NCBI RefSeq assembly: GCF_905220365.1
Contig: NC_061136.1
Span: forward strand, 12,131,702-12,195,701
Reading direction: 5' to 3'
DNA: 64,000 nt
DNA from: Vanessa cardui
Lineage: Eukaryota; Arthropoda; Insecta; Lepidoptera; Nymphalidae
Below the pieces are notes generated by a model that worked only from the letters and a program-made list of their open reading frames with translations, was not told where the DNA came from and did no database searches. The number at the start of each line of letters is the position of its first letter. The first letter of the stretch is position 1. Made by a program: the position numbers and the translations under genes. Shown in pieces: positions 11,530-21,336 of this stretch.

Positions 11530-12140
11530 ATAACGTAAGTATGTATGTAGGACTGCTACCCAGCCTTACCTATGATTGCCAAACCTGGACCTTTGACCTC
11601 AAAACTAGGAACAAAATCAAAACTACTCAGAGAAGAATGGAGAGAAGCTGCCTAGGTATAAAATTGAAGGATAAGGTAAAGAACGTCGACATTAGGAAGA
11701 AGACCAAAGTATGCGACGCCTTAACTTTCGCAATGAGGGCTAAATGGAAGTGGGCTGGTCACTTAGCCCGTTACAGGGACGACAGGTGGACTTTACGGTC
11801 AGTAAAGTGGTCTGGGCCAAAAGGCACCAGATCAAGAGGTCGACCAAGGGCCAGATGGGCAGATGAAATTGTAGCGTGCGCAGGTGAAAGCTGGCTTGAA
11901 AGAGCTAACGACAGAGAAGTATGGAAGTCCTTGGGGGAGGCTTTTACCCGAACGGGGTCCATGCATTAATTAATCATTGAATAATATAAATTAATTAATT
12001 CATTATTATATCAATCTACGAAAATCAGATTATTATTTGTAAACAAATCTAGTTAGGATATTAAATTACAATCGAATGTTATAATAATCATTATAGTTTA
12101 TTATTATGCATGGAATAAATAAAGCTTTATTATTATTATT
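11530..12140 (+). pseudogene. 3' end of an RTE-like non-LTR retrotransposon
   Basis: The frame at 11541-11969 (142 aa) is the C-terminal part of an RTE/BovB-like RT protein: LPSLTYDCQTW, TQRRMERSCLGIKLKDK, AKWKWAGHLAR, the basic RSRGRPRARWADEI block and a terminal WKSLGEAF. Everything upstream, including the endonuclease and RT core, is absent, so this is a 5'-truncated copy. After the stop come AT-rich 3' UTR, the GGAATAAATAAAGCTTT end (about 12114-12128) and a (TTA)n tail. That tail is split by the Dong-like element: TTA repeats lie at 12127-12140 and again at 16682-16706. The ORF remnant itself has no internal stop, suggesting a fairly recent insertion. Confidence 0.8.
12127..12140. repeat. 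(TTA)n target-site microsatellite, 3' side of Dong-like element
   Basis: TTATTATTATTATT adjoining the 3' end of the minus-strand Dong-like element. With the longer (TTA)n run at 16682-16706 it brackets the insertion. Confidence 0.8.
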
Positions 12141-12239
12141 TTTACTTGTTATTTTTAACAACTCGGCTTAGAGCCGGTATTTACGTCATTCTCACGGGCC
12201 GAAGCCAAGTGGTCAGACACTTCTTAAAAATTGAAAGCT

Positions 12240-15200
12240 CTAAAGCAATTCCCGTTCCCCGTCAGTTGCAAAAAATTTGCGTACAATTCTGCAAGTGTTT
12301 AGTATCACGGCCTTCTGCATATTTACATATAGAAAATTTGGAAGATTTAAAGCTTTTACAGATATGTGCATTTGTTTCGGTATGACGCCAGTAGTGGACA
12401 AAACTATTGGGACTATTGTAACTTTCTGCAAGTGCCACATACGTGCTATTTCTTCTTTTAGTTCCGTGTATTTTGTAAGTTTTTCATTTATGGTGCTTTG
12501 CAGATTGTGTGTGTTAGGGATGGCAATGTCAATTAAAAAGGCAGATTTTTGTACTTTGTCGACTATTGTTATGTCAGGTCTGTTGTAGTGAACTGTTCGA
12601 TCTGTAAGTATTGCTCTGTCGTAGTATAATTTGTGAGTGGTGTTTTCTAGTACCGTTTCGGGTGTATATTTATAGTATGCTGTTTTGTTAGATATTAATT
12701 TGTACTTTAGAGCCAGTTCTTGGTGGACTATATTTGCTACCTGATCGTGTCTGTACTTATAATCTGTTTGTGCTATTGTTCTGCATGCGCCAGTTATATG
12801 CTGTATGGACTCCGAAACACTATTGCAGCGTCGACATAAATCAGTGCTTAAGTTAGGTATTCTCATAATGTATTTCTGGTAATTACGAGTCTCAATAACC
12901 TGGTCCTGTATTGCAATCATAAACCCCTCAGTCTCAGGAAAAAGCTCGCCTCGACTCAGCCACGCGTTCGACGCATTTATGTCGACGTTACTACGGCATA
13001 GGTCTTGACGATGTCTTCCGTGTAGTGACTTACGGGCCCATTCGCTTATTTTAACTTTTCGATCTATTTGTTCTTCATTTTTTTGCGTGTTTTTATCCTG
13101 TAAGTTTAGTGGTGTGAGTTTTTTATCGGTTTCAACTATTGCAGTGTGTAGTTTTGATGTGTTAGATTTAGTGTAAAAGTATTTTCGTAGGTTTGTAATT
13201 TGGTTATTGTGCAAGTTTATTATGTCTATAATACCTCTCCCCCCTTCACTTCTTGGCAGAGTCTGTCTTTGTACGCAAGCTCTTGGATGGTGTTTTCTGT
13301 TTTTACTCATGGTGGTATTAATATTTCGCTGCAATTGTTTTAAGTCGTTTTTTGACCATTTAAGTATACCGAAAGAATATATTAAAATGGGGATAGCAAA
13401 GGAGTTGATGGCTTTAATTATGTTTTTGGAATTAAGTTGTGTTTTCAATATCCTATTCAGTCTATAATTAAATTGTTGTTTAATTTTTATTTTGGTTTCT
13501 TTTTCTAATATCTGTTTTGCCTGATTGTAACCTAAATATTTATACGTATCGTTTTCTTCTAAGGGATCTATTGTTTCTCCGGTTTGTAGTTGATAATGCA
13601 TTAGATGATTATGACCTGATTTAATTGAATTGATTTTACATTTGTCAATGCCGAACTCCATTTTAATATCCTGAGAGAAATTTTCAGCTAATTTAATTAA
13701 GTTTTCAAGACCCTTTTCTGTAGATGAGAATATTTTTATATCATCCATATAAAGTAAATGATTAATATTTATAAGCTCAATGTTATTTGTTATACTGTTT
13801 GTGTATTGTAATGTGTATCCATTGCATGTAGAGTTTAAAATAGTAGAAAGTGGGTTCAAAGCAAGGCAGAACCATAAAGGACTTAAAGTATCGCCTTGGA
13901 AAATACCCCGTTGTATTTTGATTTCATCGGTTTCAATAGTTTTATTTTGTAAACTAATTGTAAGTTTAGTAGTCCAAAGAGATATGGCACGCTGTAAAAA
14001 ATTTATGATTTGTGGGTGTATTTTGTAGATGTGTAAAATATTTATTAACCAGCTATGTGGCACGGAGTCGAATGCCTTTTTGTAGTCAATATAGACAGTA
14101 TACAGATCTTTTTTCATTTTTTGCACTTGTTTTAAAATAACTGCATCGATGGTTAGTTGTTCTTTACATCCCTGGCTATTTTTTCTACATCCTTTTTGTT
14201 GTTCTTCTAAAATTGCGTTTTTTTCTAAATGATTGTAAATAGAGTGTGTAAGACATGCGGTGATGATTTTGTAAATTGTTTGAAGACAGGTAATTGGTCT
14301 ATATTTAGAGGGATTTGCGGTATCATTAGGGTCCTTGGGAAGCATGTAAGTAATACCTTTTGCTATGTATTGTGGCATTGAGCTTGGGTTTGCAATAAAG
14401 TTATTAATATGAGTATACAAATAGGGGTGTATATAAGTGAACTTCTTGTACCAGTAGTTATGAATTCGGTCAGGACCGGGTGCTTTCCAATTATGTAATC
14501 GTTTTAATACAATATTAAATGTTTCTATCGGGATTTGTCTGAATTCCATCGGTTCAGTAGTTTCATGTCTGTGTATTTCTTCTTTGATCCAGTTAGCTTC
14601 ATGGTTGTGGTTGATTGGGGCTTCCCATAAGTTAATCCAGAATTTTCTTAGTTCGTCTCTGGGTGGCAGACTTGTATCGTGCATGGTTGAGTTTTTAGTA
14701 CAATTAGTTAGGTTAGTGCTTTGACTTCGAATATTTTGGTAAAATTTTCTTTCATTAGTTTTGAATTGAGCGTTTTCGGTTTTTCGAGCTGTGCATGCTA
14801 AGTATCTTCTAAGACGGCAACTAAAGACTGACAATTTTTGTTTGAGAGTGTCTAAGAACTGTGTGAGTTGTACGTTATGTTCTTCATGTTGTGTGTGTAC
14901 TTTATAATGTTCTAATATTGAATCTACCTCTAGTTTAAGAGCGCAATTGTTGTTACCATTTATAACTTGTGTCAGTTTACCTATATATTTTCTTAACTTC
15001 AGTATCCTACGCTCTAAGCGTTTTTGCCAATTTGGCTTCTGATTCTTGGTCTGAGGTAGGGTTTTATTATGGAAAGGGAGACTTAATTTTGTTCCATTAA
15101 TTTTAGCTGAAGTCCATGCTGCGGAGTATATGATTGTTTGTTCACTTTCAAATGTCGTATTTTCGTCTATGTATTTGGGTAAGATTGATGTATTAAGATA

Positions 15201-15425
15201 TGTTATTATTTTTGCTAATTTTTTTGAGGTATTTTGTTTCGGTATATAGGGGCGACAGTTTGGATCAGTAGTTTTGAAATATTCTAATGCTTGCTGAAAA
15301 GTATCGTCTATTTCTGAATCTATATACTGAGGAGTTTCTTCTTTATTATTTTTATCTTGTATATGATCATCTATTTGTATTCTGTTTAAGTCATTTATTA
15401 TCTTCCATTGATTATCCTCATTATC
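12240..15425 (-). CDS. Dong-like polyprotein, RT plus restriction-like endonuclease part
   Basis: The frame is open from the codon after the TAA at 15426-15428 to the stop at 12240-12242, 1061 codons. No ATG occurs in its first 247 or so codons; a TTG is at 14832-14834. Counting from that TTG, landmarks are: KAPGPDRIHNYW (117-128), SKYRPITCLQTIYKI (176-190), QKGCRKNSQGCKEQL (213-227, typical of R4/Dong), YIDYKKAFDSVPH (248-260, RT motif A), RGIFQGDTLSPLWF (309-322, motif B), LLYMDDIKIFS (360-370, catalytic YMDD), a CCHC knuckle C667-x2-C670-H679-C684, YRHD (694-697), and the endonuclease PD-x14-D (P753, D754, D769). All catalytic residues look intact. It would copy element RNA at a nicked TAA target. 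Translation must depend on readthrough of the TAA or on the stop being a mutation. Confidence 0.85.
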   Translation of the reverse strand, partial: DNEDNQWKIINDLNRIQIDDHIQDKNNKEETPQYIDSEIDDTFQQALEYFKTTDPNCRPYIPKQNTSKKLAKIITYLNTSILPKYIDENTTFESEQTIIYSAAWTSAKINGTKLSLPFHNKTLPQTKNQKPNWQKRLERRILKLRKYIGKLTQVINGNNNCALKLEVDSILEHYKVHTQHEEHNVQLTQFLDTLKQKLSVFSCRLRRYLACTARKTENAQFKTNERKFYQNIRSQSTNLTNCTKNSTMHDTSLPPRDELRKFWINLWEAPINHNHEANWIKEEIHRHETTEPMEFRQIPIETFNIVLKRLHNWKAPGPDRIHNYWYKKFTYIHPYLYTHINNFIANPSSMPQYIAKGITYMLPKDPNDTANPSKYRPITCLQTIYKIITACLTHSIYNHLEKNAILEEQQKGCRKNSQGCKEQLTIDAVILKQVQKMKKDLYTVYIDYKKAFDSVPHSWLINILHIYKIHPQIINFLQRAISLWTTKLTISLQNKTIETDEIKIQRGIFQGDTLSPLWFCLALNPLSTILNSTCNGYTLQYTNSITNNIELININHLLYMDDIKIFSSTEKGLENLIKLAENFSQDIKMEFGIDKCKINSIKSGHNHLMHYQLQTGETIDPLEENDTYKYLGYNQAKQILEKETKIKIKQQFNYRLNRILKTQLNSKNIIKAINSFAIPILIYSFGILKWSKNDLKQLQRNINTTMSKNRKHHPRACVQRQTLPRSEGGRGIIDIINLHNNQITNLRKYFYTKSNTSKLHTAIVETDKKLTPLNLQDKNTQKNEEQIDRKVKISEWARKSLHGRHRQDLCRSNVDINASNAWLSRGELFPETEGFMIAIQDQVIETRNYQKYIMRIPNLSTDLCRRCNSVSESIQHITGACRTIAQTDYKYRHDQVANIVHQELALKYKLISNKTAYYKYTPETVLENTTHKLYYDRAILTDRTVHYNRPDITIVDKVQKSAFLIDIAIPNTHNLQSTINEKLTKYTELKEEIARMWHLQKVTIVPIVLSTTGVIPKQMHISVKALNLPNFLYVNMQKAVILNTCRIVRKFFATDGERELL

Positions 15426-16514
15426 TTAATTACATGTTGTATCTTGCTCGCATCTTTTATCAGTTGCTATGTCTGTAATGCCAATCTCATTAGTGACCTC
15501 CTGTTTTAGTTCTTCTAATCGAGTACTGGGTATAAGTTTATTGTTTATTATTACTCTTCTTTGGTCGGCTACTCTTTGTTCGCTTATATGTACGAGATGT
15601 GGATATTTTTCAATAAACTTTTGGTGTAGTATTTTCCTATATGATGTCCTATTAGTATTCATGTGTGTAATCTTATAATACAACCTTATTATTTCTTCGT
15701 TAATTTCGTTACTCCACCGCATTCTTTGATTAGTCCGACCCTGAGTGAAATGCGTTTGAGTGGGTGAATGTGATGATAATTCTGTTAAATGATTTGCGTG
15801 TAGAAGTGTATCAACTTTATTGGCACTTGATATATCGACTGCTAAGCTATGTAAATATGCTTTGGCTTCATTGCGTGCTTTGTTTTTATCTTCAAGCGTT
15901 AATAATTTATTACGTTCTATTGCTCTGCGTTGATCGCCTACGCGTTGTTTACTAACTTCCATGTCCGGGAATTGCTCTAAGAATTTTGTATGCAAGTCGG
16001 TTAAGTAGGATGTAGTATCTTCTTCTAATGAGGTTAAAATATAATATGTGCGCAGGATGAACATGTTCATTTCTTTAGTCCATTTTTTGCGCGCACGCTT
16101 GATAGTCTTAACGGGTGCAGAGTCATCAACATTTGTCGACTGCACAACGTTTTCAACTAATAACGGAGAATGACTGCGAAAAGAGGTATTTGTGGAAGAA
16201 TTAGGATGGTTAAAGGCATTTATGTAAGAGGGTGTACAAGAGGATATTGATGAAAATGAAGATTTTGGAGAGGATGCAGGGTTTGATGATGGGTTCTGAG
16301 AATATCCCTGTGGTTCAGCTGTAACTTCGACATCGGAAGCCCGCCTGTTCAACTCCCGATGATCGGCTGTAGCTTGTTTTGCGACGAGGGCCCGCCTGCT
16401 CAACGCCTCGTCGCCGGTGGACCGCATGCTGTAGCATCCAGCACCGGCTCCAGATGCGCCCCGGCGACCCCCGGGAAGCGACCGTAAATTATATCTATTA
16501 GTTTTATCCATCAT
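15426..16514 (-). CDS. Dong-like polyprotein, N-terminal part with two Myb-like repeats
   Basis: 362 codons from ATG (16512-16514). After an NRYNLRS opening (residues 6-12) and an Arg/Ala- and Ser-rich low-complexity stretch, two related segments follow: KKWTKEMNMFILRTYY...QRVGDQRRAIERNKLL (about 143-206) and MRWSNEINEEIIRLYY...QRVADQRRVIINNKLI (about 265-328). They align along their whole length (W-x-x-E-x-N, LYY/TYY, KFxExxP, QRVxDQRRxIxxNKL), so the domain is duplicated. Similar Myb/SANT-like segments occur at the N-terminus of R4/Dong elements and are presumed DNA-binding. It ends at TAA 15426-15428 and the frame stays open beyond, so this is probably the front half of one protein. Confidence 0.78.
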   Translation of the reverse strand: MMDKTNRYNLRSLPGGRRGASGAGAGCYSMRSTGDEALSRRALVAKQATADHRELNRRASDVEVTAEPQGYSQNPSSNPASSPKSSFSSISSCTPSYINAFNHPNSSTNTSFRSHSPLLVENVVQSTNVDDSAPVKTIKRARKKWTKEMNMFILRTYYILTSLEEDTTSYLTDLHTKFLEQFPDMEVSKQRVGDQRRAIERNKLLTLEDKNKARNEAKAYLHSLAVDISSANKVDTLLHANHLTELSSHSPTQTHFTQGRTNQRMRWSNEINEEIIRLYYKITHMNTNRTSYRKILHQKFIEKYPHLVHISEQRVADQRRVIINNKLIPSTRLEELKQEVTNEIGITDIATDKRCEQDTTCN

Positions 16515-16681
16515 GCTCCACGGGGGTTGGGAATGATTAGTTTAGATAGAGTAGCCTGGGTTATTTGGGCTTCATAGATTCTCCCATTAAAGGGGTATTT
16601 GGTCAAGATGTTTAGACCTGTTTTTTGTTCCTGCTATCCTTAAGCCCCCCCACCACGACAAGGTTCATTCCCTGGGGGGGG

Positions 16682-16706
16682 TTATTATTATTATTATTAT
16701 TATTAT
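16682..16706. repeat. (TTA)n target-site microsatellite, 5' side of Dong-like element
   Basis: An eight-unit TTA run immediately beyond the C-run that starts the element on the minus strand. It is the longer half of the split microsatellite. Confidence 0.85.
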
Positions 16707-17189
16707 GTATGTAAGAGGTAGTTTGGGTTCTTACTTAACGATGCTTTAGCTGACTCTTTAGCCACTAAAATCACATAGGAGTCTGTCTTGATAGGCATAG
16801 CTTTCGATTGAGTGCTTTTTTTTGGGATGATAACGATCACCTCTAACGTAGTCAGAGCCATTTTTCACTCTATACAATTCTAGACGAATGGGTAAAATCC
16901 GTCATGGACGCCTGGGAATTAAGGGTCCAGGCAGTGCTGGATTCAAAACCCATTTTTCTATTTTACAATTTGTTTTTAATATTATATTTAAAGTTAAAAC
17001 GTTTCTATTTAATTATAATTACTGATTCTTATTTATGTATTATTATACATTATGTTTTAAACACTCTTATTTCTATCTATTACTTTTATGACAATTTCCG
17101 TGCAATAATTTAAAAACTTTTCTCAATTTTTGCAATCTTCAGGATGTGCTGTATATTTGCTATAGTTTTTTCTATATTTATCTCGTGCT

Positions 17190-17622
17190 CCAAGTCGTTG
17201 CTTTTTTTAAGGTATGGGACAGCTAATAATTTCGTGTGGGACCGTTTCCCCTCCTTGTTCGCAGGCGCATGATGAATCCTCCTTGCACTTAAAAATATTT
17301 AAGTACGATGAGAACCCACCCTGCCCTGTCATGATTTGCATAATCAAGCCATCAAATTTGATCTTTTTTAATAATTTATATGCCTTCGTTGCAGAGGGGA
17401 AGAATAGTTTTGTTATTGCTGCTGTTACTCCTAGCTTGTGCCTTTCCTCCCATAGTCGGAGCGTTTCCATCCGTATAATCGTCTGATGTAGGAAATCGAG
17501 CATCAGTCATAGTTCGGCTTATTTTTGGAACGCAGGGCAGCCTCCTTTGTCAGCACATCAGCTCACTCGCTACCCTCCAACCCTACGTGCGCCTTGATCC
17601 AATACAAGGAAACACTCTTATA
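17190..17622 (-). pseudogene. RNase H and C-terminal zinc-knuckle fragment of an I/LOA/R1-like retrotransposon
   Basis: On the minus strand, from about 17612, the translation YWIKAHVGLEGSE(stop)ADVLTKEAALRSK matches the C-terminal block of retrotransposon RNase H. After another stop comes the frame at 17207-17503 with GLIMQIMTGQGGFSSYLNIF and CACEQGGETVPHEIISCP, a C-x-C-x8-H-x4-C knuckle typical of the C-terminus of such elements. Two in-frame stops and the missing RT domain show it is dead. Assignment to one clade is not possible from this fragment. Confidence 0.7.
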
Positions 17623-18046
17623 CATATATATTGAATACACAACATTGCTGTTAGTCCTATCGTGCCTTTATGTAGTACATACATACTCGGCCAAGGATAT
17701 GACGATTGGATGTGAAATGCCAAATGAAAACATTCACCACTAGGTAACAGGTCTTAGGGTGGTACAGCCAGGTTATTGGACCAAATAAAACACCTTATAT
17801 TCAATATTAGAACTGTCGATGAAGAAATGATCAGGTAATGAGATAAGTGTTAAAGTAACTAAGAAGAAAGCTGGAACCATAAGGAAGAAGTACTGGACGC
17901 GTTACTGGACTATCAACTTGTTCCAGAACAAGAAGAAAGAGATGGACTACATCGTTTCCAATAAACTGTTGATTCATTTTGCCTAATCACTCTAAATTAA
18001 GTACCTTGTAGAGGATAAGGATCTTTAAAAGGATATTCAATGTAGT
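17623..18046. other. Stretch without recognised gene
   Basis: Non-coding DNA between two retrotransposon fragments. Short frames only; no repeat recognised. Confidence 0.3.
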
Positions 18047-18115
18047 CTAAAGTTGCGTGATCCCCTCTCACCCCGTCTTTTCATAGCAGTGCTAGAGGCG
18101 GTCATAGGCCAACTA

Positions 18116-18159
18116 AATTGCAAAAATTTGGGTATCAATATTCCCAAATTTTTGCAATT
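18116..18159. repeat. 17-bp perfect inverted repeat at SINE 5' junction
   Basis: AATTGCAAAAATTTGGG (18116-18132), 10-nt spacer, CCCAAATTTTTGCAATT (18143-18159). The left arm is RTE coding sequence, the right arm an inverted copy that separates it from the truncated SINE. Confidence 0.85.
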
Positions 18160-18297
18160 AATATCACCAACCCGCATTGGAACAGCGTGGTGGAGTATGT
18201 TCCAAACCTTCTCCTCGAAAGGGAGAGGAGGCCTTTAGCCCAGCAGTGGGAATTTACAGGCTGTTGTTGTTGTTGTTGTTGTTGTTGTTGTATTAAA
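18160..18297 (+). repeat. SINE-1, 5'-truncated copy inside the RTE element
   Basis: Only the 3' half is present, from ACCAACCCGCATTGGAACAG through CTCCTCGAAAGGGAGAGGAG and CCCAGCAGTGGGAATTTACA to a (TTG)n tail. It interrupts the RT frame between GINI and KGKYLSHL, with a possible short ATT target duplication. Confidence 0.88.
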
Positions 18298-19960
18298 GGA
18301 AAATATCTGTCACATCTAAGGTTCACTGATGACATTGTGCTTTTAACTGACAATCATAATGAAATGCAATACATGATATCCACTCTACACAAAGCTAGCA
18401 AGGAAGTTGGATTAAAAATAAATCTAAGCAAAACAAAACTAATGACGAACAGCAGCCACAAAACTATAAAATTCAAAGACATCAATCTAGACTATGTAAG
18501 CAACTTCATATATTTAGGAAAAAAAATCATTTAACGCACAAAATAATGAACAAGAAGTAGAAAGAAGAACTCAAAAGACCTGGAACAAATTTTGGAGCTA
18601 TAAAGAAGTACTAAAAGGCAATTTTCTTGTAGAACTGAAAAGAAAGTAATAATAATGAATTCATACCTATTACCCTCCTTGACGCATGCTTGTCAAACAT
18701 GGAAATTCACTCATAAGATTAAAAACAAGACAACGCAGAGAAGTATGGAAAGGAGTATGATGAAAATAAACAAACTTCAGAAAAATTCACATAAAATAAT
18801 CCGCAAGATGACAAATGCCATAGATGCCTTAAGCTACGTACAGAAATTAAAATGGCGATGGGCGGACCATATAGCGTGAATGACGGACGACAGATGAACT
18901 AGACGCACTACGATATGGAAGGTGCCAGCCGGCTACAGAAGGAGAGGGAGGCCAAAAACACGATGGGCAGACGACAACACACAAAGAGCTAGACGAGACT
19001 GGGTAACAGAAGCAACAGATAGAAATGTGTGGCGATCTCTGGAGGAGGCCTTCACCTAAAGGGTGATCATATAAAATACTAATTTTTATACTATAAGATA
19101 TATTACATTTTAAAATTTATTATTATAATAGCATAATTTAATAATAGAAAGATTAATCTACTTCATTTATTGAAATTGTTGAATTATATGTCGTTAATCT
19201 ATAATAAAAAGTTAATATTGCTGTCAATTTATTAGTGTATGATATATAAGAGTAATTTATTAAATTTTTAAATATGTTATATAATTTTCTTGGTGTGAAA
19301 TAAAAGGCTGTTTTATTTTATTTTATTTATTTAAAGACTATATGTTAAATTTATACTAGGTTAAATTTAGTATGTTAATGTTTTGTTTAATTTAATGTTT
19401 TTATAATTTGGCTTATCGACGATGACATGAAAATCAAAATATATTTTTATAATTGTAATTCAAGTAGTACGCTGAGGTACAAATCTCCATGCAATTTTAT
19501 GTAATGTACCAGGACGTCAGAAATATACAGAAACACAGTGGATTTTTTTTTAATCTTATAAAACATTTTCTTAAACTGTTCTAAGCTTGTAATACATATC
19601 AAATACTCTGTACAATTCAGTGTAGATAAGGCAAAGGGATATCTAATAAAAAACGCCTAATTGTAACCTATTTCGGTTACATTGTACTCGTAGAAAAAGT
19701 AAAAAGATTTGTAATAAAAAACGCACACCCATTTCGGTTACATTGTATATTTCCTGAACATGGAGTAGTAATCACTGACAATCATAACTTATTGTCAATT
19801 CGCCGTTTAATCTAAAACTTCTTGCATACGAGTATGTAAGTTTAGATTAAACGATCTACTAGAATATACAAAATAAAGTGAATGTAGTTACTTGTTATAA
19901 GTGAAAGGCATCTGTTAGTATCATCTTAACGTAAAGCTGAGTTTGAAACACGATGATATA

Positions 19961-20031
19961 GCATCGGTGGTTCAGTGGTAGAATGCTCGCCTGCCACGCG
20001 GGCGGCCCGGGTTCGATTCCCGGCCGATGCA
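19961..20031 (+). tRNA. tRNA-Gly-GCC: tRNA-Gly (anticodon GCC), copy 4
   Basis: Identical 71-nt gene with a five-T terminator (20037-20041). About 60 bp upstream is AAGTGAAAGGCATCT, shared with copies 6 and 9. A region of more than 200 bp before the gene and the downstream RT relic are both homologous to those of copy 6, so copies 4 and 6 are paralogous by segmental duplication. Confidence 0.97.
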
Positions 20032-20344
20032 TGATATTTTTGCAATTGACAAAATATTATAATTGTTTAAAAATTGTACATATTCTGCGCAGATCACACA
20101 TATCTTACCACTAATCGAGATATATTTTCGAGCAGGATTTACGAATTCTATTTTTTATAATCTAAGAGTAAAATTGATATTTTTTTTAGTTTACCGAGTA
20201 TAGAATGACCATAATAAAAGATACAGGAGTAGCTGCGAATAAGTTACCATAAGGAACCATCGCCATCATTTTTAGGTGATTAGTGATAAGTCGATGGTGT
20301 TACTTTTACGATAAATATACATATAAATAAACAACTCACAATTA

Positions 20345-20590
20345 TTTACAATATATTAATAAATTAACAAGAGTTTCGGACCTAGAATTAATCCTAGTAG
20401 AACACCATATGTGTTTTTTTTTAAGACTGTTCGTGCTATCTCGTATTCACATGGCCAAAATAAGAAGCTAAAATATTTTAGCGTTGAGCATTTAAAATTC
20501 AGATTTTTTTAATTTTGTAATAATTCGTAATGGTTGACAGAATCAAAAGCTTTTTTCAAATCTATAAAAACTCTTTAACAAATACTCTCC
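20345..20590 (-). pseudogene. Decayed Jockey/CR1-like reverse transcriptase remnant
   Basis: Minus-strand translation gives VFIDLKKAFDSVNHYELLQ (RT motif A) near 20530-20585 and, about 150 bp further along that strand, GVLLGLILGPKLLLIY (a mutated form of the GVPQGSILGPLLFLIY motif B block) near 20355-20405. Order, spacing and strand agree. Stops and frameshifts lie between. The same relic is at 23.7-23.97 kb in the duplicated unit. Confidence 0.75.
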
Positions 20591-21045
20591 AGTCGAAGTT
20601 ATTCTATTTAATAGTGTTTATTAACGCTTTTATATGAATAGTATATAGTTTATTATATTATATTTATTATAGTATATTATTTTTAAATTGGATGCATTGA
20701 AATCCTCCTATAATTGCCTGGGTAAATTTAAGGTTCTAATTTATAATTAAGTGTTACTTTTGCAACTTTTAAGCTATTAGGGATGTAGGTACTTTTTTAT
20801 AAGTTTTAGGCTGAAAATAAATTATTTAATACTGTTATTTCTTATCAGCTACTGCGTCTATATATATATAATATTATATATTTATAATACCACTCGTAGT
20901 ATTTGATGTAATTAAGTCGAACGGAGCTTCTTAATAGAAAATTTGACTTGTTATAAAGTCAAAGTTATTATTGTTATAAACTTAAACATTCACTTGTTAT
21001 AAACAAGTTTCAAATTATTTCTAATAATTTAAATAACAACTATAA

Positions 21046-21116
21046 GCATCGGTGGTTCAGTGGTAGAATGCTCGCCTGCCACGCGGGCGGCCCGGGTTCG
21101 ATTCCCGGCCGATGCA
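21046..21116 (+). tRNA. tRNA-Gly-GCC: tRNA-Gly (anticodon GCC), copy 5
   Basis: Identical gene; terminator T5 at 21123-21127. The upstream ATTATTTCTAATAATTT block and the downstream CAGTAGATATGTATTTTCCA segment match those of copy 7. It is the second gene of the duplicated two-gene unit. Confidence 0.97.
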
Positions 21117-21336
21117 TGTTCCTTTTTGTATTTTGCTCCGTTTCGTATTTTGTTCGGTTTTTCTTAACAGTAGATATGTATTTTCCAATTGTGAAATAAT
21201 CACGGACTCCTTATATACATGATTAGTACATTTCAGTAATATTCGCTGAGCTACACATTTTATGTAATCCAGTAAAATGACAAAGACAAAAAGTGCTTCT
21301 AAATTATTACTTGAATTTAGAACATTTTATACGATT

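Larger units (their letters stand above)
12141..16681 (-). mobile_element. Dong/R4-like non-LTR retrotransposon, near full length
   Basis: A minus-strand element of about 4.54 kb bracketed by TTA repeats. From its 5' end (16681) it has a G/C-run start (CCCCCCC at 16675-16681 on the minus strand), a short 5' UTR, a Myb-like N-terminal part (15426-16514), a linker, RT and restriction-like endonuclease (12240-15425), and a 3' UTR of about 100 nt. The N-terminal and RT parts are in the same frame (15428 minus 14834 is 594, a multiple of 3) and are separated by a single TAA at 15426-15428. Insertion into TAA repeats, R2-type endonuclease and one long frame are the features of the R4/Dong clade. 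The element appears to have landed in the (TTA)n tail of the RTE copy just before it. Confidence 0.88.
18047..19331 (+). pseudogene. Second RTE-like retrotransposon 3' part, interrupted by a SINE
   Basis: It starts inside the RT domain (RDPLSPRLFIAVLEAVIGQL, the motif B region), is cut at about 18133-18297 by a SINE fragment and a small palindrome, and resumes in frame-compatible form with KGKYLSHLRFTDDIVLLTDN (FTDD in place of the usual FADD). The C-terminal portion follows (LLPSLTHACQTW at 18655 onward, KLKWRWADHIA, then RRRGRPKTRWADD and WRSLEEAFT), now with several stops and frameshifts. The 3' end GTGAAATAAAAGGCTG (about 19294-19309) and a (TTTTA)n tail resemble the end of the RTE copy at 12.1 kb. 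It is more decayed than that copy. Confidence 0.8.

Noticed and set aside
11771..11962. Minus-strand 63-aa frame opposite the RTE C-terminus
   Set aside because: It is the shadow of the RTE coding strand and has no features of its own.
12277..14028. Plus-strand frames of 60-103 aa across the Dong element
   Set aside because: They are antisense shadows of the long minus-strand RT/endonuclease frame.
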